In this document: one piece after another, positions 8,583-16,988 of the stretch
Position numbering within the stretch: position 1 is the stretch's first letter
How the letters are laid out: each line of letters opens with the position of its first letter
NCBI RefSeq assembly: GCF_034048115.1
Contig: NZ_CP139145.1
Span: 806,001 to 870,000, forward strand
From: Pseudarthrobacter sp. IC2-21
GTDB taxonomy: Bacteria > Actinomycetota > Actinomycetes > Actinomycetales > Micrococcaceae
Direction of reading: 5' to 3'
Length of the DNA: 64,000 nt
Program-made: the position numbers and the translations under genes
Notes under the pieces: generated by a model
What the model was told of the DNA's origin: nothing
Seen by the model: only the letters and a program-made list of their open reading frames with translations
The model's database searches: none

Positions 8583-9782
8583 ATGACCGCTACCACCCAT
8601 GAAGCCTACGTATTGGGCGAAGACCCCTTCGAGACCGCCAACCTTCTGGACCCGTACCCGTTCCTGGGGCGGCTCCGCGATGCCGGCGCCGTGTCATATC
8701 TGGAGAGCACCGGCAGCTATGCCGTGGCCGGGTACCAGGAGGTCTATGAAGTCCTCACCGACTTTGAAACCTACATCTCTTCAGGTGGACTGGGCCCTCG
8801 GGACATCCGGAAAGACTCGGGTTGGCGCCCGCCCAGCATTCTCGAATCGGACCCGCCCATCCACACGGTAATGCGCCGCGCGCTCACCGGTGTCATTAAT
8901 CCCGGAACGGTCCGCGCCCTCCGGGAGCCGTTCACGCCGCCGGCCATTGAGCTGACGGAGCAGCTGGCCCGCCGTGAGCGTTTCGACGCCATCACCGACC
9001 TCGCCGAGAAGTACCCCCTGCGAGTCTTCCCGGACGCGGTGGGGATTCCCGACGTCGGCCGTGAACACCTGTTGCCGTACGGCAACATGGTTTTCAACGC
9101 ATTCGGTCCGGAGAACTACATCTTCAAGCAGGCCTTTGCCCAGGGTGACGAGCACGCCGCAGCGGTGATGCGCAACTGCCAGCGCGAAAACCTGGACGAC
9201 GTCGGTTTTGGTGCCCAGATATGGGAACGCGTGAAGGAGGGGCTGATCACTGAACAGCAGGCCACGCTGCTGGTCCGCGCCCTGCTGTCAGCCGGTGTGG
9301 ACACCACCATCTTCGGAATCGGCAACACCCTTTCGGTGCTGGCCCGCTACCCGGAGGCCTGGGCCAGGTTGCGGGAAAACCCGAAGATGGCCAAATTCGC
9401 CGTCGACGAGGCTTTGCGCCTGGAATCGCCGTTCCAGAAGTTTCACCGGACCGTTGCAGTGGACACCGTCCTTGGTGGAGTGCATCTGCCGGCCGGTGCG
9501 AAGGTGCTGGTCTTCCTGGGCGCCGCGAACCGGGACCCCCGCAAATGGGGTGACAACGCCGACGAGTTCGACCTGGACCGCAACGCCTCCGGTCACGTCG
9601 CATTCGGAATGGGGCTGCACCAGTGCGTGGGTCAGCCGATCGCCCGGCTCGAAATGGAAATCGTGCTGCAGCAGCTGCTCCAGCGGGTGGCAGCCATCGA
9701 ACCCGACGGCGCCCCGGTGCCGATCCTGCACAACGTGCTCCGCGGATTCGAGTCCTTGCCGGTGCGGATCACGGCCGCGTAG
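8583..9782 (+). CDS. Cytochrome P450, CYP199A-like aryl-acid monooxygenase
   Basis: A 399-residue soluble P450. The I-helix oxygen motif is AGVDTT (237-242), ExxR is Glu276-Arg279, and the haem loop FGMGLHQCVG (341-350) places the thiolate at Cys348. WRPPS at 81-85, the DPPIHT segment and LAEKYPLRVFP closely match CYP199A enzymes that O-demethylate 4-methoxybenzoate and related para-substituted benzoates; the Arg and Ser of WRPPS contact the substrate carboxylate in those enzymes (from memory). One change stands out: the LVRS carboxylate region reads LVRA here (Arg232, Ala233). The ATG at 8583 has AGGAG upstream; an upstream ATG at 8547 is less likely. Predicted action is oxidation of a para-substituted or methoxylated benzoate. 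Confidence 0.88.
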   Translation: MTATTHEAYVLGEDPFETANLLDPYPFLGRLRDAGAVSYLESTGSYAVAGYQEVYEVLTDFETYISSGGLGPRDIRKDSGWRPPSILESDPPIHTVMRRALTGVINPGTVRALREPFTPPAIELTEQLARRERFDAITDLAEKYPLRVFPDAVGIPDVGREHLLPYGNMVFNAFGPENYIFKQAFAQGDEHAAAVMRNCQRENLDDVGFGAQIWERVKEGLITEQQATLLVRALLSAGVDTTIFGIGNTLSVLARYPEAWARLRENPKMAKFAVDEALRLESPFQKFHRTVAVDTVLGGVHLPAGAKVLVFLGAANRDPRKWGDNADEFDLDRNASGHVAFGMGLHQCVGQPIARLEMEIVLQQLLQRVAAIEPDGAPVPILHNVLRGFESLPVRITAA

Positions 9783-9916
9783 GACCCCAACGTTTGGGGA
9801 CTGCAGCAAAGACGGGGGACCACGTCGACTTGCTCTCCATCAGGGGGACGGCCAGACTGACTGTTAAGCCACCAAGTCCAGCCATCCTTCCGCATATCTG
9901 AAGAGGAGCGACACCT

Positions 9917-11392
9917 ATGACCACCTCAACCATCCAAGCTCCGGCGACATTCGCCGGGCAGGACATCAGCCTCCAGTACATCGCCGGGACATGGCGTGAG
10001 GGCCGGTCCGAGAAGACCCTCACCGTGATGAACCCCTTCGATGACAGCGTCCTGACCACCATCCGTCAGGCCTCCGCCGACGACGTGGACGAGGCGTACC
10101 GCGCCGCGGAGGCAGCCCAGGCAGGGTGGGCTGCCCTGCCGCCGGCCGATCGCCAGAAAGTGATGCGCCGTGCCGCGCAGATCCTTGAGGAGCGCCGCGA
10201 AGAGATCGTGAACTGGCTGGTCCGCGAGTCCGGCTCGACGTTGCTGAAGGCCAATGTCGAGGTTTCGCTCGCAGCCGGAATCACCCAGGAGTCGGCGTCG
10301 TTCCCCACCCGGGTCCACGGCAAGATCTTTGACTCCAACACCCCTAACCGTGAGATGCGGGTCTACCGCAAGCCGATCGGCGTGGTGGGCGTGATCAGCC
10401 CGTGGAACTTCCCGCTGCACCTGTCCCAGCGGTCCGTGGCCCCGGCCCTGGCGCTGGGCAACGCCGTGGTCATCAAACCGGCAAGTGATACCCCGGTGAC
10501 CGGAGCGCTCATCCTGGCGCGGGTTTTCGAGGAAGCCGGCCTGCCGGCTGGGGTGCTCTCCACCGTCATCGGTGCCGGTTCGGAGATTGGTGACGAATTT
10601 GTGGCCCACCCTGTACCGGGACTGATTTCCTTCACCGGCTCCACCCCGGTCGGGCAGAACGTGGGCGCGGTGGCCACCAGCGGCGAACACCTGAAGAAAG
10701 TGGCCCTGGAGCTCGGCGGAAACGCCCCGATGGTGGTGCTGGACGACGCCAACCTCGAAGCCGCCGTGGGCGCCGCCATTCCCGGCGCTTTCCTGCACTC
10801 CGGCCAGATCTGCATGTCCGTCAACCGGATCATCGTCGAAGCCCCGATCTACGACGAGTTCGTCTCGCGTTTCGCCGAGGCCGCCGCGAAGGTGCCCTAC
10901 GGCGACCCCACGGCCAAGGGCACGCTGGTGGGACCCGTGGTCAATGACTCCCAGCTGGCAGGGCTCAAGCAGAAAATCAAGTGGGCCCAGGAAGCCGGTG
11001 CCCGCACCGTGGTGGAAGGCGAGATCCGGGGCCGGGTTGTGCCCCCGCACGTCTTCGCCGACGTCACTGCTGACATGGAGATCGCCCGCGAGGAAATCTT
11101 CGGCCCAATGGTTGCAATTCTGCGGGCAGAGGATGAAGCACATGCCCTCGAACTTGCCAACGACCACGCCTACGGCCTCTCCAGCGCGGTCTTTACCCAG
11201 AATCTCGACCGCGGCCTGCAGTTCGCCCAAAAGGTCAAGGCCGGGATGACTTTCATCAACGAGATGACAGTCCAGGATGAAGCGCACGTGGCCTTCGGCG
11301 GGCAACGCAATTCCGGCCTGGGCCGCTTTAACGGCGAGTGGGCCATCGAGGAGTTCACCACCGACCACACCATCGGAGTCACCCGCCTCTAA
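9917..11392 (+). CDS. Benzaldehyde/vanillin dehydrogenase-like aldehyde dehydrogenase
   Basis: A full-length 491-residue ALDH. Catalytic Glu265 lies in LELGGNAP and nucleophile Cys299 in [16 protein letters not shown] (161-170), VIKPASDTP and FTGSTP of the cofactor site are intact. The LHLSQRS segment and [10 protein letters not shown] resemble benzaldehyde and vanillin dehydrogenases. AGAGGAG precedes the ATG. It follows the P450 after a 134-bp gap that holds a small hairpin (CCCCAA/TTGGGG at 9785-9799), which may lower read-through; a strong terminator follows. Probable role: NAD(P)-dependent conversion of an aryl aldehyde to the acid acted on by the P450. Confidence 0.88.
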   Translation: MTTSTIQAPATFAGQDISLQYIAGTWREGRSEKTLTVMNPFDDSVLTTIRQASADDVDEAYRAAEAAQAGWAALPPADRQKVMRRAAQILEERREEIVNWLVRESGSTLLKANVEVSLAAGITQESASFPTRVHGKIFDSNTPNREMRVYRKPIGVVGVISPWNFPLHLSQRSVAPALALGNAVVIKPASDTPVTGALILARVFEEAGLPAGVLSTVIGAGSEIGDEFVAHPVPGLISFTGSTPVGQNVGAVATSGEHLKKVALELGGNAPMVVLDDANLEAAVGAAIPGAFLHSGQICMSVNRIIVEAPIYDEFVSRFAEAAAKVPYGDPTAKGTLVGPVVNDSQLAGLKQKIKWAQEAGARTVVEGEIRGRVVPPHVFADVTADMEIAREEIFGPMVAILRAEDEAHALELANDHAYGLSSAVFTQNLDRGLQFAQKVKAGMTFINEMTVQDEAHVAFGGQRNSGLGRFNGEWAIEEFTTDHTIGVTRL

Positions 11393-11408
11393 CAGGCGAT
11401 ACACACGA

Positions 11409-11450
11409 AGCGGCCTGCCCGGCCCGTCACGGACCGGGCAGGCCGCTCTT
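11409..11450 (+). terminator. Rho-independent terminator after the aryl-aldehyde dehydrogenase
   Basis: A perfect 14-bp stem, AGCGGCCTGCCCGG at 11409-11422 with its complement at 11434-11447, followed by CTTGTG. It closes the catabolic cluster. Confidence 0.85.
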
Positions 11451-11520
11451 GTGCCTTCGAGCTCCTGTGCCTTGGAAACGGATCAGTCCGGGCGGCTCGG
11501 CAATGCCGCCCCTTCGGACC

Positions 11521-12177
11521 TTAGGTAGCTGGCGAAGCGCTGATCCATGTGCCGAGTTCATTCAGTGTCTGAGCTGAAATCTGGTGCCCACCGGGGTCTC
11601 GGCGGGTATGGACGGTGGCGGCGGAGTCGGTAGTCAGGTACTCCCAGGTCCGGGCAAGGAGTTCGGCCGGGATGACCCGGTCCTGGTCGCCCTGGGCAAC
11701 GAAGACGGACAGTCCTGCCAGCCGCCCGGGCGTGACAGGGACCCCGGCCTCGAAAGGCAGGGTGCCGTAAAGGATGGCAGCCCCTGCGTAGCGGTTTGGA
11801 TCCTCCAGGACCAGCCCGCCGGCAAAGGCGGCGCCCCCGCTGAAGCCCACCAGGATGACGGGCCGGCCGGCGGGAGAGTAGTCATCGAGCCAGCGCCGGA
11901 ACCAGGCCATTTGTTCAGCCAGCGACTCGGGCGTGGGACGGCCGATCCCGCGGTTCGCAAACCATGCGTAGCCGCCTCCCTCCGCTATGGGTGCCCGGAC
12001 TGCAGTGTAGGCAAATGCTTCCGGGAGATGGGCGGCCAGGCTGAGGATTTCGCGCTCATTGGAGCCCCGCCCGTGCAACAGCACCACCAGGGGTGCGGCC
12101 GGGTCGGTTGATCCTGCCGAGGCCACAACGGGCTGGGCACTTGCGGGAGACAGGCTTGGGTCGGCGGGGAGCGTCAT
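11521..12177 (-). CDS. Alpha/beta hydrolase (carboxylesterase/phospholipase family)
   Basis: A 218-residue single-domain alpha/beta hydrolase. VVLLHGRGSNE (residues 31-41) supplies the oxyanion-hole HGxG region, GFSGGAAFA carries the nucleophile Ser in GxSxG, QGDQDRVIP gives the Asp and PGGHQIS the His. The family (YpfH/MhqD-like esterases) acts on small esters and is often linked to quinone or electrophile stress. AAGGA lies 9 nt before the ATG. A 40-bp near-perfect palindrome stands just upstream, looking like an operator. Substrate unknown. Confidence 0.85.
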   Translation of the reverse strand: MTLPADPSLSPASAQPVVASAGSTDPAAPLVVLLHGRGSNEREILSLAAHLPEAFAYTAVRAPIAEGGGYAWFANRGIGRPTPESLAEQMAWFRRWLDDYSPAGRPVILVGFSGGAAFAGGLVLEDPNRYAGAAILYGTLPFEAGVPVTPGRLAGLSVFVAQGDQDRVIPAELLARTWEYLTTDSAATVHTRRDPGGHQISAQTLNELGTWISASPAT

Positions 12178-12194
12178 CGGTAATCCTTACGGGA

Positions 12195-12234
12195 AGGCGG
12201 TCTAATGGTTGAAGATACAACAATTAGACCGCCT
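12195..12234. promoter_or_regulatory. Long palindromic operator candidate
   Basis: AGGCGGTCTAAT (12195-12206) and ATTAGACCGCCT (12223-12234) form a perfect 12-bp inverted repeat; the inner GTTG/CAAC (12208-12211, 12218-12221) extends the symmetry with one mismatch. It lies 18 bp upstream of the esterase start. It is not followed by a T run in that direction, so an operator, possibly of a MarR- or TetR-type repressor encoded elsewhere, is likelier than a terminator. Confidence 0.55.
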
Positions 12235-12278
12235 GTAGGGGCGGGTGTCAATGCCGGGCCGCCCGCATCCATGCCGCG

Positions 12279-12626
12279 TCAGTCTGAATCCATCAGCTCG
12301 AGCAGTTTCTTGGCGGCGTCCCGGATGTCGTCGTGCCCGTGCTGGGCGGCCCGGCTCTCCAGCGAAATGACGGCGCAGCGGTGGACCTTCTTGAAATCTC
12401 CGAACGGAAAGCTAACGCTCCCCTTTGTGCCTTCGGACTGCTCATCGTCCCGGCCGAGGTGCCATTCGGCGAAAGCCGCGAAGCCGTGTTTGTCGATGAA
12501 CGCGTTCTCCTTGTCCGTGCTGGGAGCATGTTCACTCCAGTCATCGCGGACGTCGTGTTCGACCTTTCCGCTCTCGATGAGCTTGCGGGCGTGGGTCATA
12601 GCTTTGCGGTTGAGCTTGGCGGCCAT
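12279..12626 (-). CDS. Conserved actinobacterial protein of unknown function
   Basis: 115 residues, charged and soluble, with no signal peptide or membrane helix. The pattern HARKLIESGKV, HGFAAFAEWHLG and FPFGDFKKVHR looks like a conserved small family often seen in Arthrobacter relatives, but I cannot assign a function. AGGAGG precedes the ATG, so the start is well supported. It lies in the same direction as the esterase, with a palindromic spacer of about 100 bp between them. Confidence 0.65.
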   Translation of the reverse strand: MAAKLNRKAMTHARKLIESGKVEHDVRDDWSEHAPSTDKENAFIDKHGFAAFAEWHLGRDDEQSEGTKGSVSFPFGDFKKVHRCAVISLESRAAQHGHDDIRDAAKKLLELMDSD

Positions 12627-12798
12627 GGTGCCTCCTGCGGTTCAGCGTCGAATGCCGGCAAATTCAGCGTAACCCCGCAGGTGCCTCCGGAGTCTGTCGA
12701 ATTGGCCACACTATTGCCTAAGTGGTGGGGCAATGACCTAAACTGCTTCACTGAGGCGCCTGAAATGGTGCCGCGCAGCAACGAAAGTGAATCCCGCT

Positions 12799-13101
12799 AT
12801 GGCTACCGATTACGACGCTCCACGCAAGACAGACGACGAGTCGTCCGCAGAGTCGCTGGAAGCACTCCAGGCATCCCGCGGCGGCAATGCCCAGACCGCC
12901 GTCATCGACGTCGAGGAGAACGATACCGCCGAGGGCATCGACCTGCCCGGGGCCGATCTCTCCGGCGAGGAACTGACCGTTGTGGTTGTTCCCGAGCAGT
13001 CCGATGAGTTCACCTGCTCGTCCTGCTTCCTGGTCCGGCACCGGTCTCAGGTTGCCCGTGAAAAGAACGGCCTGAAGTACTGCATCGAGTGCGAGGGCTA
13101 G
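12799..13101 (+). CDS. DUF4193 zinc-ribbon-like protein
   Basis: A 100-residue acidic protein. The C-terminal end reads FTCSSCFLVRHRSQVA then YCIECEG, giving two CxxC pairs that could bind zinc. The N-terminal half is rich in Asp, Glu and Ser and likely disordered. This is the actinobacterial DUF4193 family, found near sigma factors and of unknown role. The ATG at 12799 is preferred over an in-frame GTG at 12787 because family members begin MATDYDAPRK. A strong terminator follows. Confidence 0.85.
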   Translation: MATDYDAPRKTDDESSAESLEALQASRGGNAQTAVIDVEENDTAEGIDLPGADLSGEELTVVVVPEQSDEFTCSSCFLVRHRSQVAREKNGLKYCIECEG

Positions 13102-13125
13102 CAGCCTCCACTCCCCGGATCGCGA

Positions 13126-13166
13126 GCAAAAGCCCCGTCAGCCCAGCGGCCGAACGGGGCTTTTGC
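13126..13166 (+). terminator. Rho-independent terminator after DUF4193
   Basis: A 13-bp stem, GCAAAAGCCCCGT (13126-13138) with ACGGGGCTTTTGC (13154-13166). The T4 in the 3' arm gives the classical U tract, and the A4 in the 5' arm makes it potentially bidirectional. Confidence 0.88.
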
Positions 13167-13414
13167 ATCTCCCGCGGCACAACCTGGATGCGCTTTCCGG
13201 TAGGCCGGTCCGGCGTCGTTATGGTGCATCACGACGCGATGCAGAAACGGTGTTAATAGCGTTTCGTTGCGCGGCAAAAACCCGCCGGAATTACCCGGCT
13301 GTGACCGGACATCCCCGCCCCTAACGGTTCCGCGCCGAAGCGGCCACAGCCCTTATTTACGGCCCTCGAGGCTCCTACCCTTGATGTATCCAAAGACTCG
13401 AAGGGTGGCCCACA

Positions 13415-13963
13415 ATGAAGAAGTTTCATACTTGGCTGGCAGTCATCGTGATGACTGTTGGATTGGGTTTCCTGACTCCAGGGCCCGCCTCGGCGGCAAC
13501 CTCCTACTGCGGGCTCACCTGGGGGTCGCTGGCCAAGACGGGCCCGGAAATGAGCTCCGCATCCGTCACCAACGTCAGGACCGGGCAGCACTACTGCTTC
13601 GACCGGATGGTGGTGGATGTCAACGGTCCGGTTAAGGGTTACTCGGTTCGGTATGTACCGGCAGTGGTCCAGGACGGCTCCGGCATGGCTGTCCCGCTGC
13701 GGGGTTCGGCCTTCCTTCAGGTCACTGTGAACGCGCCGGCCTATGACGTCAAGGGCCAGCCCACTTACAACCCGGCCCCGCCCGCGGAACTTTCCAACGT
13801 GTCCGGATACCAGACCTTCCGCCAGGTGGCGTACGCAGGCAGCTTTGAAGGATATACCAGCCTCGGGCTCGGCGTGCGTGGCCGGCTCCCGTTCCGGGTC
13901 TTCGCCCTGGACGGTCCCGATTCAGGCTCACGGCTGGTGGTGGATGTGGCGCACTTCTGGTGA
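13415..13963 (+). CDS. Secreted AMIN-like domain protein
   Basis: 182 residues. A clear signal peptide (KK, then LAVIVMTVGLGFL, cleavage after PASA near residue 27) is followed by a single beta-rich domain. RTGQHYCFDRMVVDVNG and GYSVRYVPAV are typical of the AMIN-like family (small secreted actinobacterial proteins), distantly related to the amidase N-terminal targeting domain that binds the cell envelope. Three cysteines remain after cleavage or at its edge. No enzyme motif is seen. It stands alone with a 248-bp spacer upstream. Confidence 0.75.
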   Translation: MKKFHTWLAVIVMTVGLGFLTPGPASAATSYCGLTWGSLAKTGPEMSSASVTNVRTGQHYCFDRMVVDVNGPVKGYSVRYVPAVVQDGSGMAVPLRGSAFLQVTVNAPAYDVKGQPTYNPAPPAELSNVSGYQTFRQVAYAGSFEGYTSLGLGVRGRLPFRVFALDGPDSGSRLVVDVAHFW

Positions 13964-14037
13964 GCGCCTGTGCGCTCGCAGCCGCGTATCGGTTCGGAGG
14001 GGTGCCCATCGGCCGGACCATGAATCCCGACGGCGGG

Positions 14038-14514
14038 CTACTCCGGGCGGTTACCCTGGCGCAGCGCCGCGCGCAGTTCCTTCCAGGCTCCGGTGGACCA
14101 CAGTGCCCAGAGGACCAAAACTGGCTGGAAGAACAAGCGCGTGAGCCTGGCGCGGTCCGTGTCCAGGCCAAACCCGTCGGTGCGGGTCACGTACTGCGAA
14201 ATGTTGCCGGGGAAGATCAGCACGAAGAACGCCGCCGCCGCCAGACCCACCGGGACACGGCGCTTCCGCAGGGCGATCAACGCGGCACCGAGGCCGATTT
14301 CAACCACGCCTGATGCCAGCACCACAAAGTCTTTATCCATCGGGAACCACGGCGGTACCTGCGCCTGAAACTCTTGACGTGCGACGGTGAGGTGGCTGAC
14401 CCCGGCCGCAGCCAGCGCACCACCCAGGAGAACTGCCCCGATCAGCCGGGGCGCCGGGATCTTCCCCGCTGGGTGCGTCAGGAGCCGGACCAAAGCTGTT
14501 CGGGTGAGCGTCAT
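14038..14514 (-). CDS. DoxX-like membrane protein
   Basis: 158 residues with four predicted membrane helices. The order is a short basic N terminus, LIGAVLLGGALAAAGVSHL, a loop with VPPWFPMDKDF, then VEIGLGAALIAL and the conserved IFPGNISQYV segment of the DoxX/MauE-like family. Family members are linked to respiratory or thiol-stress functions but the role here is unknown. TACGTT lies 8 nt before the ATG, so the transcript may be nearly leaderless. Confidence 0.78.
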   Translation of the reverse strand: MTLTRTALVRLLTHPAGKIPAPRLIGAVLLGGALAAAGVSHLTVARQEFQAQVPPWFPMDKDFVVLASGVVEIGLGAALIALRKRRVPVGLAAAAFFVLIFPGNISQYVTRTDGFGLDTDRARLTRLFFQPVLVLWALWSTGAWKELRAALRQGNRPE

Positions 14515-14715
14515 GACTGAAAACGTAGCACGTATTCCACACCCGCCTACCCGCCGGTAACCTTCCGTCCGCGCTCAAGGGCGCGCCCCAAAGCACCTGT
14601 ATTTGGGGGCGTGCAGGACATCTTAGTAAGCTCACTGAGAAATCCGGCCCGGCCCCCCGCGCAGCCCCGGGCGGACTGATAGCGTCGGCATTACTGGACC
14701 AATCGAGGAGGATTC

Positions 14716-15195
14716 ATGAAAGCTTCACCGACCCTGACCAACAACCTGCAGGCCGTTCTCGCAGACCTGATCGAACTGCACATCCAGGGCAAGCAGGCCC
14801 ACTGGAACATCGTGGGAACCAACTTCCGGGACCTGCACCTGCAGCTGGACGAAATCGTCGATGCCGCCCGCCAGTTCGCGGACGACACAGCCGAACGGAT
14901 GCGTGCACTCCATGCCCTGCCGGACGGCCGCAGCGCCACCGTGGCCAAGTCCACGTCGCTGGCTCAGTTCCCGGAAGGCCTCATCAGCACCAAGGACGCC
15001 ATCGAGCGGATCGTGGCCGCCCTTGAGGCCGCCGTTGGCACCATGCGCAAGGTTCATGACGAGGTGGATGAAGAGGATCCCACTACCGCGGATCTGCTGC
15101 ACGAATTCATCGCCAAGCTGGAGCAGTACGCCTGGATGGTCAATGCCGAGACCATGAAGGCGTCCGCCAGCGTCACCGCCCCCGACTCGAAGTAG
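14716..15195 (+). CDS. dps: Dps-family ferritin-like DNA-protection protein
   Basis: 159 residues, the usual Dps size. The ferroxidase ligands are visible: His in GKQAHWNIVG, then NFRDLHLQLDEIVD with the conserved His, Asp and Glu. Dps forms a dodecamer that oxidises and stores iron with peroxide and shields DNA in stationary phase. GAGGAGG precedes the ATG by 7 nt. The upstream spacer holds an imperfect inverted repeat (CGCCCCAAA with TTTGGGGGCG, 14584-14611) that could be an operator for this or the divergent DoxX gene. A strong terminator follows. Confidence 0.92.
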   Translation: MKASPTLTNNLQAVLADLIELHIQGKQAHWNIVGTNFRDLHLQLDEIVDAARQFADDTAERMRALHALPDGRSATVAKSTSLAQFPEGLISTKDAIERIVAALEAAVGTMRKVHDEVDEEDPTTADLLHEFIAKLEQYAWMVNAETMKASASVTAPDSK

Positions 15196-15216
15196 CACCC
15201 GGGCTTTAGCGTGAGC

Positions 15217-15255
15217 AGGCCGCGGTGCCGGAGATCATCTCCGGCACCGCGGCCT
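15217..15255 (+). terminator. Rho-independent terminator after dps
   Basis: An 18-bp perfect stem, 15217-15234 with 15238-15255, 3-nt loop, followed by TCTGTTG. Confidence 0.85.
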
Positions 15256-15344
15256 TCTGTTGTCCGCCCCCGCCTGCGCACGCGCTGTCAGCATCCCCGT
15301 GTGCATAGTCCGTCTGCGCAATCCCGCACGCCGGACTGCGGCCC

Positions 15345-16922
15345 CTACTCCGCCGTCGGAATTCTGCGGAGTACGACGGCGGTGAGGGCCGCGGCTCCAG
15401 CCATCAGTACCAGCGCAATTGCGGCAGTGATGTGGACGCCCGAATCAAATGCGAGGCGCGCTGCTTCGCGCAGCGCGTCGCCCAGAGGGGCGGGCGCGCT
15501 GACCGCCAGTTCCATGGCCCCTGCGAGGGTTTCACCGGCCCGATCCAGGGCGCCGCCGGAGGAGGATTCCTCCAGCCCTGCAGGAAGGCGGAGGTTGTGC
15601 TGGTAGGACGCGGTGAGAATCGAGCCCAGGACGGCCGTCCCCATCAGTGACCCCACCTCATAGCCGGTTTCTGAGATGGCGGCCGCCGCACCTGACTGCT
15701 CGGCAGGAACGGCGCCCAGGATGAGGTCGTTGGAGATTGTCTCCGAGGCACCCACTCCGAGGGCAAGGACCAGGAGGGCTGCCAGCAGGAAAGCGGGTCC
15801 GGAAGCATGATCGCCGAAGACGACGATCCCGTAGCCGGCGGCGGTGAGAGCCAGGCCGCCGGCCACCACGAAGCCTGGCCGCACCTTCCTGACCAAGGGC
15901 ACTACCGCGAGGCCCGCCACCAGCGTGGCTATCAGGGCCGGGATCATGGCGACACCGGCGGCTGAGGGGGTCATCCCATCCAAGAGCTGCAGGTGCTGGG
16001 CAAGGAACAGGATGAAGCCGTTGAAGGAGAACAGTGCCAGGACGTTTGCCGTGATGGCGGTACTGAAGACCGGGTTGCCGAACAGCGAAATGTCCAGCAT
16101 GGGGCAGGCCAGCCGTTGCTGGCGGCGGACGAAGAGGAATCCCATGGCGAAGCCAAAGGCGATCAGCGCTAACGGTGCGGGCCCAAGACCTTCGGTGGCC
16201 AACTCCTTGATGCCATACACCACAGGCACCATCACCAGCAGCGAAAGGGCAATGCTCGGCAGGTCCAGCCGCCCGGGGCGGGGGTCCTTCGACTCCGGGA
16301 TGAATGCAGGGCCGAATACCAGGAGCGGAAGCATAATGGGGACCGCGACAAGCAGGACAGCACCCCACCAGAACTCCTGCACCAACCAGCCGCCAAATAT
16401 AGGTCCCAGAGCTGCGCCACCGGAGAAGCCGGCCGCCCAGATGGCCACGGCAAGGCGGCGCCGGTTTGGGTCGGGAAAGATGTTGCGGATCAGGGACAGG
16501 GTGGAGGGCATCAGCATGGCACCGAAGAAGCCCAGCGCGGCGCGCCCGGCAATGAGCCATTCGGCGCTGGGGGCGAAGGCTGTGACTGCCGAAACGGTGG
16601 CGAAGCCAACGCTGCCGATCAGCAGCAGGCGGCGGCGGCCAATCCTGTCGCCGAGGCTGCCCATGGCCACCAGCAGGCCGGCAAGCACCAACGGGTAGGC
16701 GTCCACGATCCACAGCAACTGGATCCCGGTTGTCTGCAGGCTGCCCGCAATCGCGGGGAGCGCGAACGTCAGCGCGGTGTTGTCCACGGCAACCAGGAGT
16801 ACGGGGAACATCAGCAGGGCCAGTGCGAGCCAGTCACGCCACGGCGCTCCGGTGGGTCCGGCGGGCAGGTTTGAGGTCGATGTGCTCGCAGGGTTCTGAT
16901 GGGAGGCGGCGGACAACGTCAT
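15345..16922 (-). CDS. DHA2-family multidrug efflux MFS transporter (QacA/EmrB-like)
   Basis: 525 residues with about fourteen membrane helices, the DHA2 arrangement of drug:proton antiporters. Motif A-like GSLGDRIGRRR and the helix-5 stretch GGAALGPIFGGWLV (motif C type) are present; AVDNTALTFALP in helix 1 matches QacA/SmvA-type pumps. Diverges from a TetR gene with a 30-bp palindrome between them. The ATG at 16922 is only 3 bp from that palindrome; a TATAGT hexamer lies exactly 6 nt upstream of the start, so the message is probably leaderless and the repressor site overlaps the promoter. Confidence 0.88.
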   Translation of the reverse strand: MTLSAASHQNPASTSTSNLPAGPTGAPWRDWLALALLMFPVLLVAVDNTALTFALPAIAGSLQTTGIQLLWIVDAYPLVLAGLLVAMGSLGDRIGRRRLLLIGSVGFATVSAVTAFAPSAEWLIAGRAALGFFGAMLMPSTLSLIRNIFPDPNRRRLAVAIWAAGFSGGAALGPIFGGWLVQEFWWGAVLLVAVPIMLPLLVFGPAFIPESKDPRPGRLDLPSIALSLLVMVPVVYGIKELATEGLGPAPLALIAFGFAMGFLFVRRQQRLACPMLDISLFGNPVFSTAITANVLALFSFNGFILFLAQHLQLLDGMTPSAAGVAMIPALIATLVAGLAVVPLVRKVRPGFVVAGGLALTAAGYGIVVFGDHASGPAFLLAALLVLALGVGASETISNDLILGAVPAEQSGAAAAISETGYEVGSLMGTAVLGSILTASYQHNLRLPAGLEESSSGGALDRAGETLAGAMELAVSAPAPLGDALREAARLAFDSGVHITAAIALVLMAGAAALTAVVLRRIPTAE

Positions 16923-16925
16923 CCT

Positions 16926-16955
16926 TTAACTATACCGTCCAGACGGTACAGTTAA
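16926..16955. promoter_or_regulatory. TetR operator between efflux pump and regulator
   Basis: A 30-bp palindrome with core TACCGTCCAGACGGTA (16933-16948), extended to TTAACT on one side and AGTTAA on the other with a single mismatched pair. It covers the TATAGT -10 of the pump (16929-16934). Confidence 0.85.
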
Positions 16956-16988
16956 GGAACCTCGCCCTGACCATGCATGATGGGATCC

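Noticed and set aside
9926..11404. Long open frame on the minus strand opposite the aldehyde dehydrogenase
   Set aside because: It mirrors the codon positions of a clear ALDH and has no start signal or recognisable domain; a high-G+C shadow.
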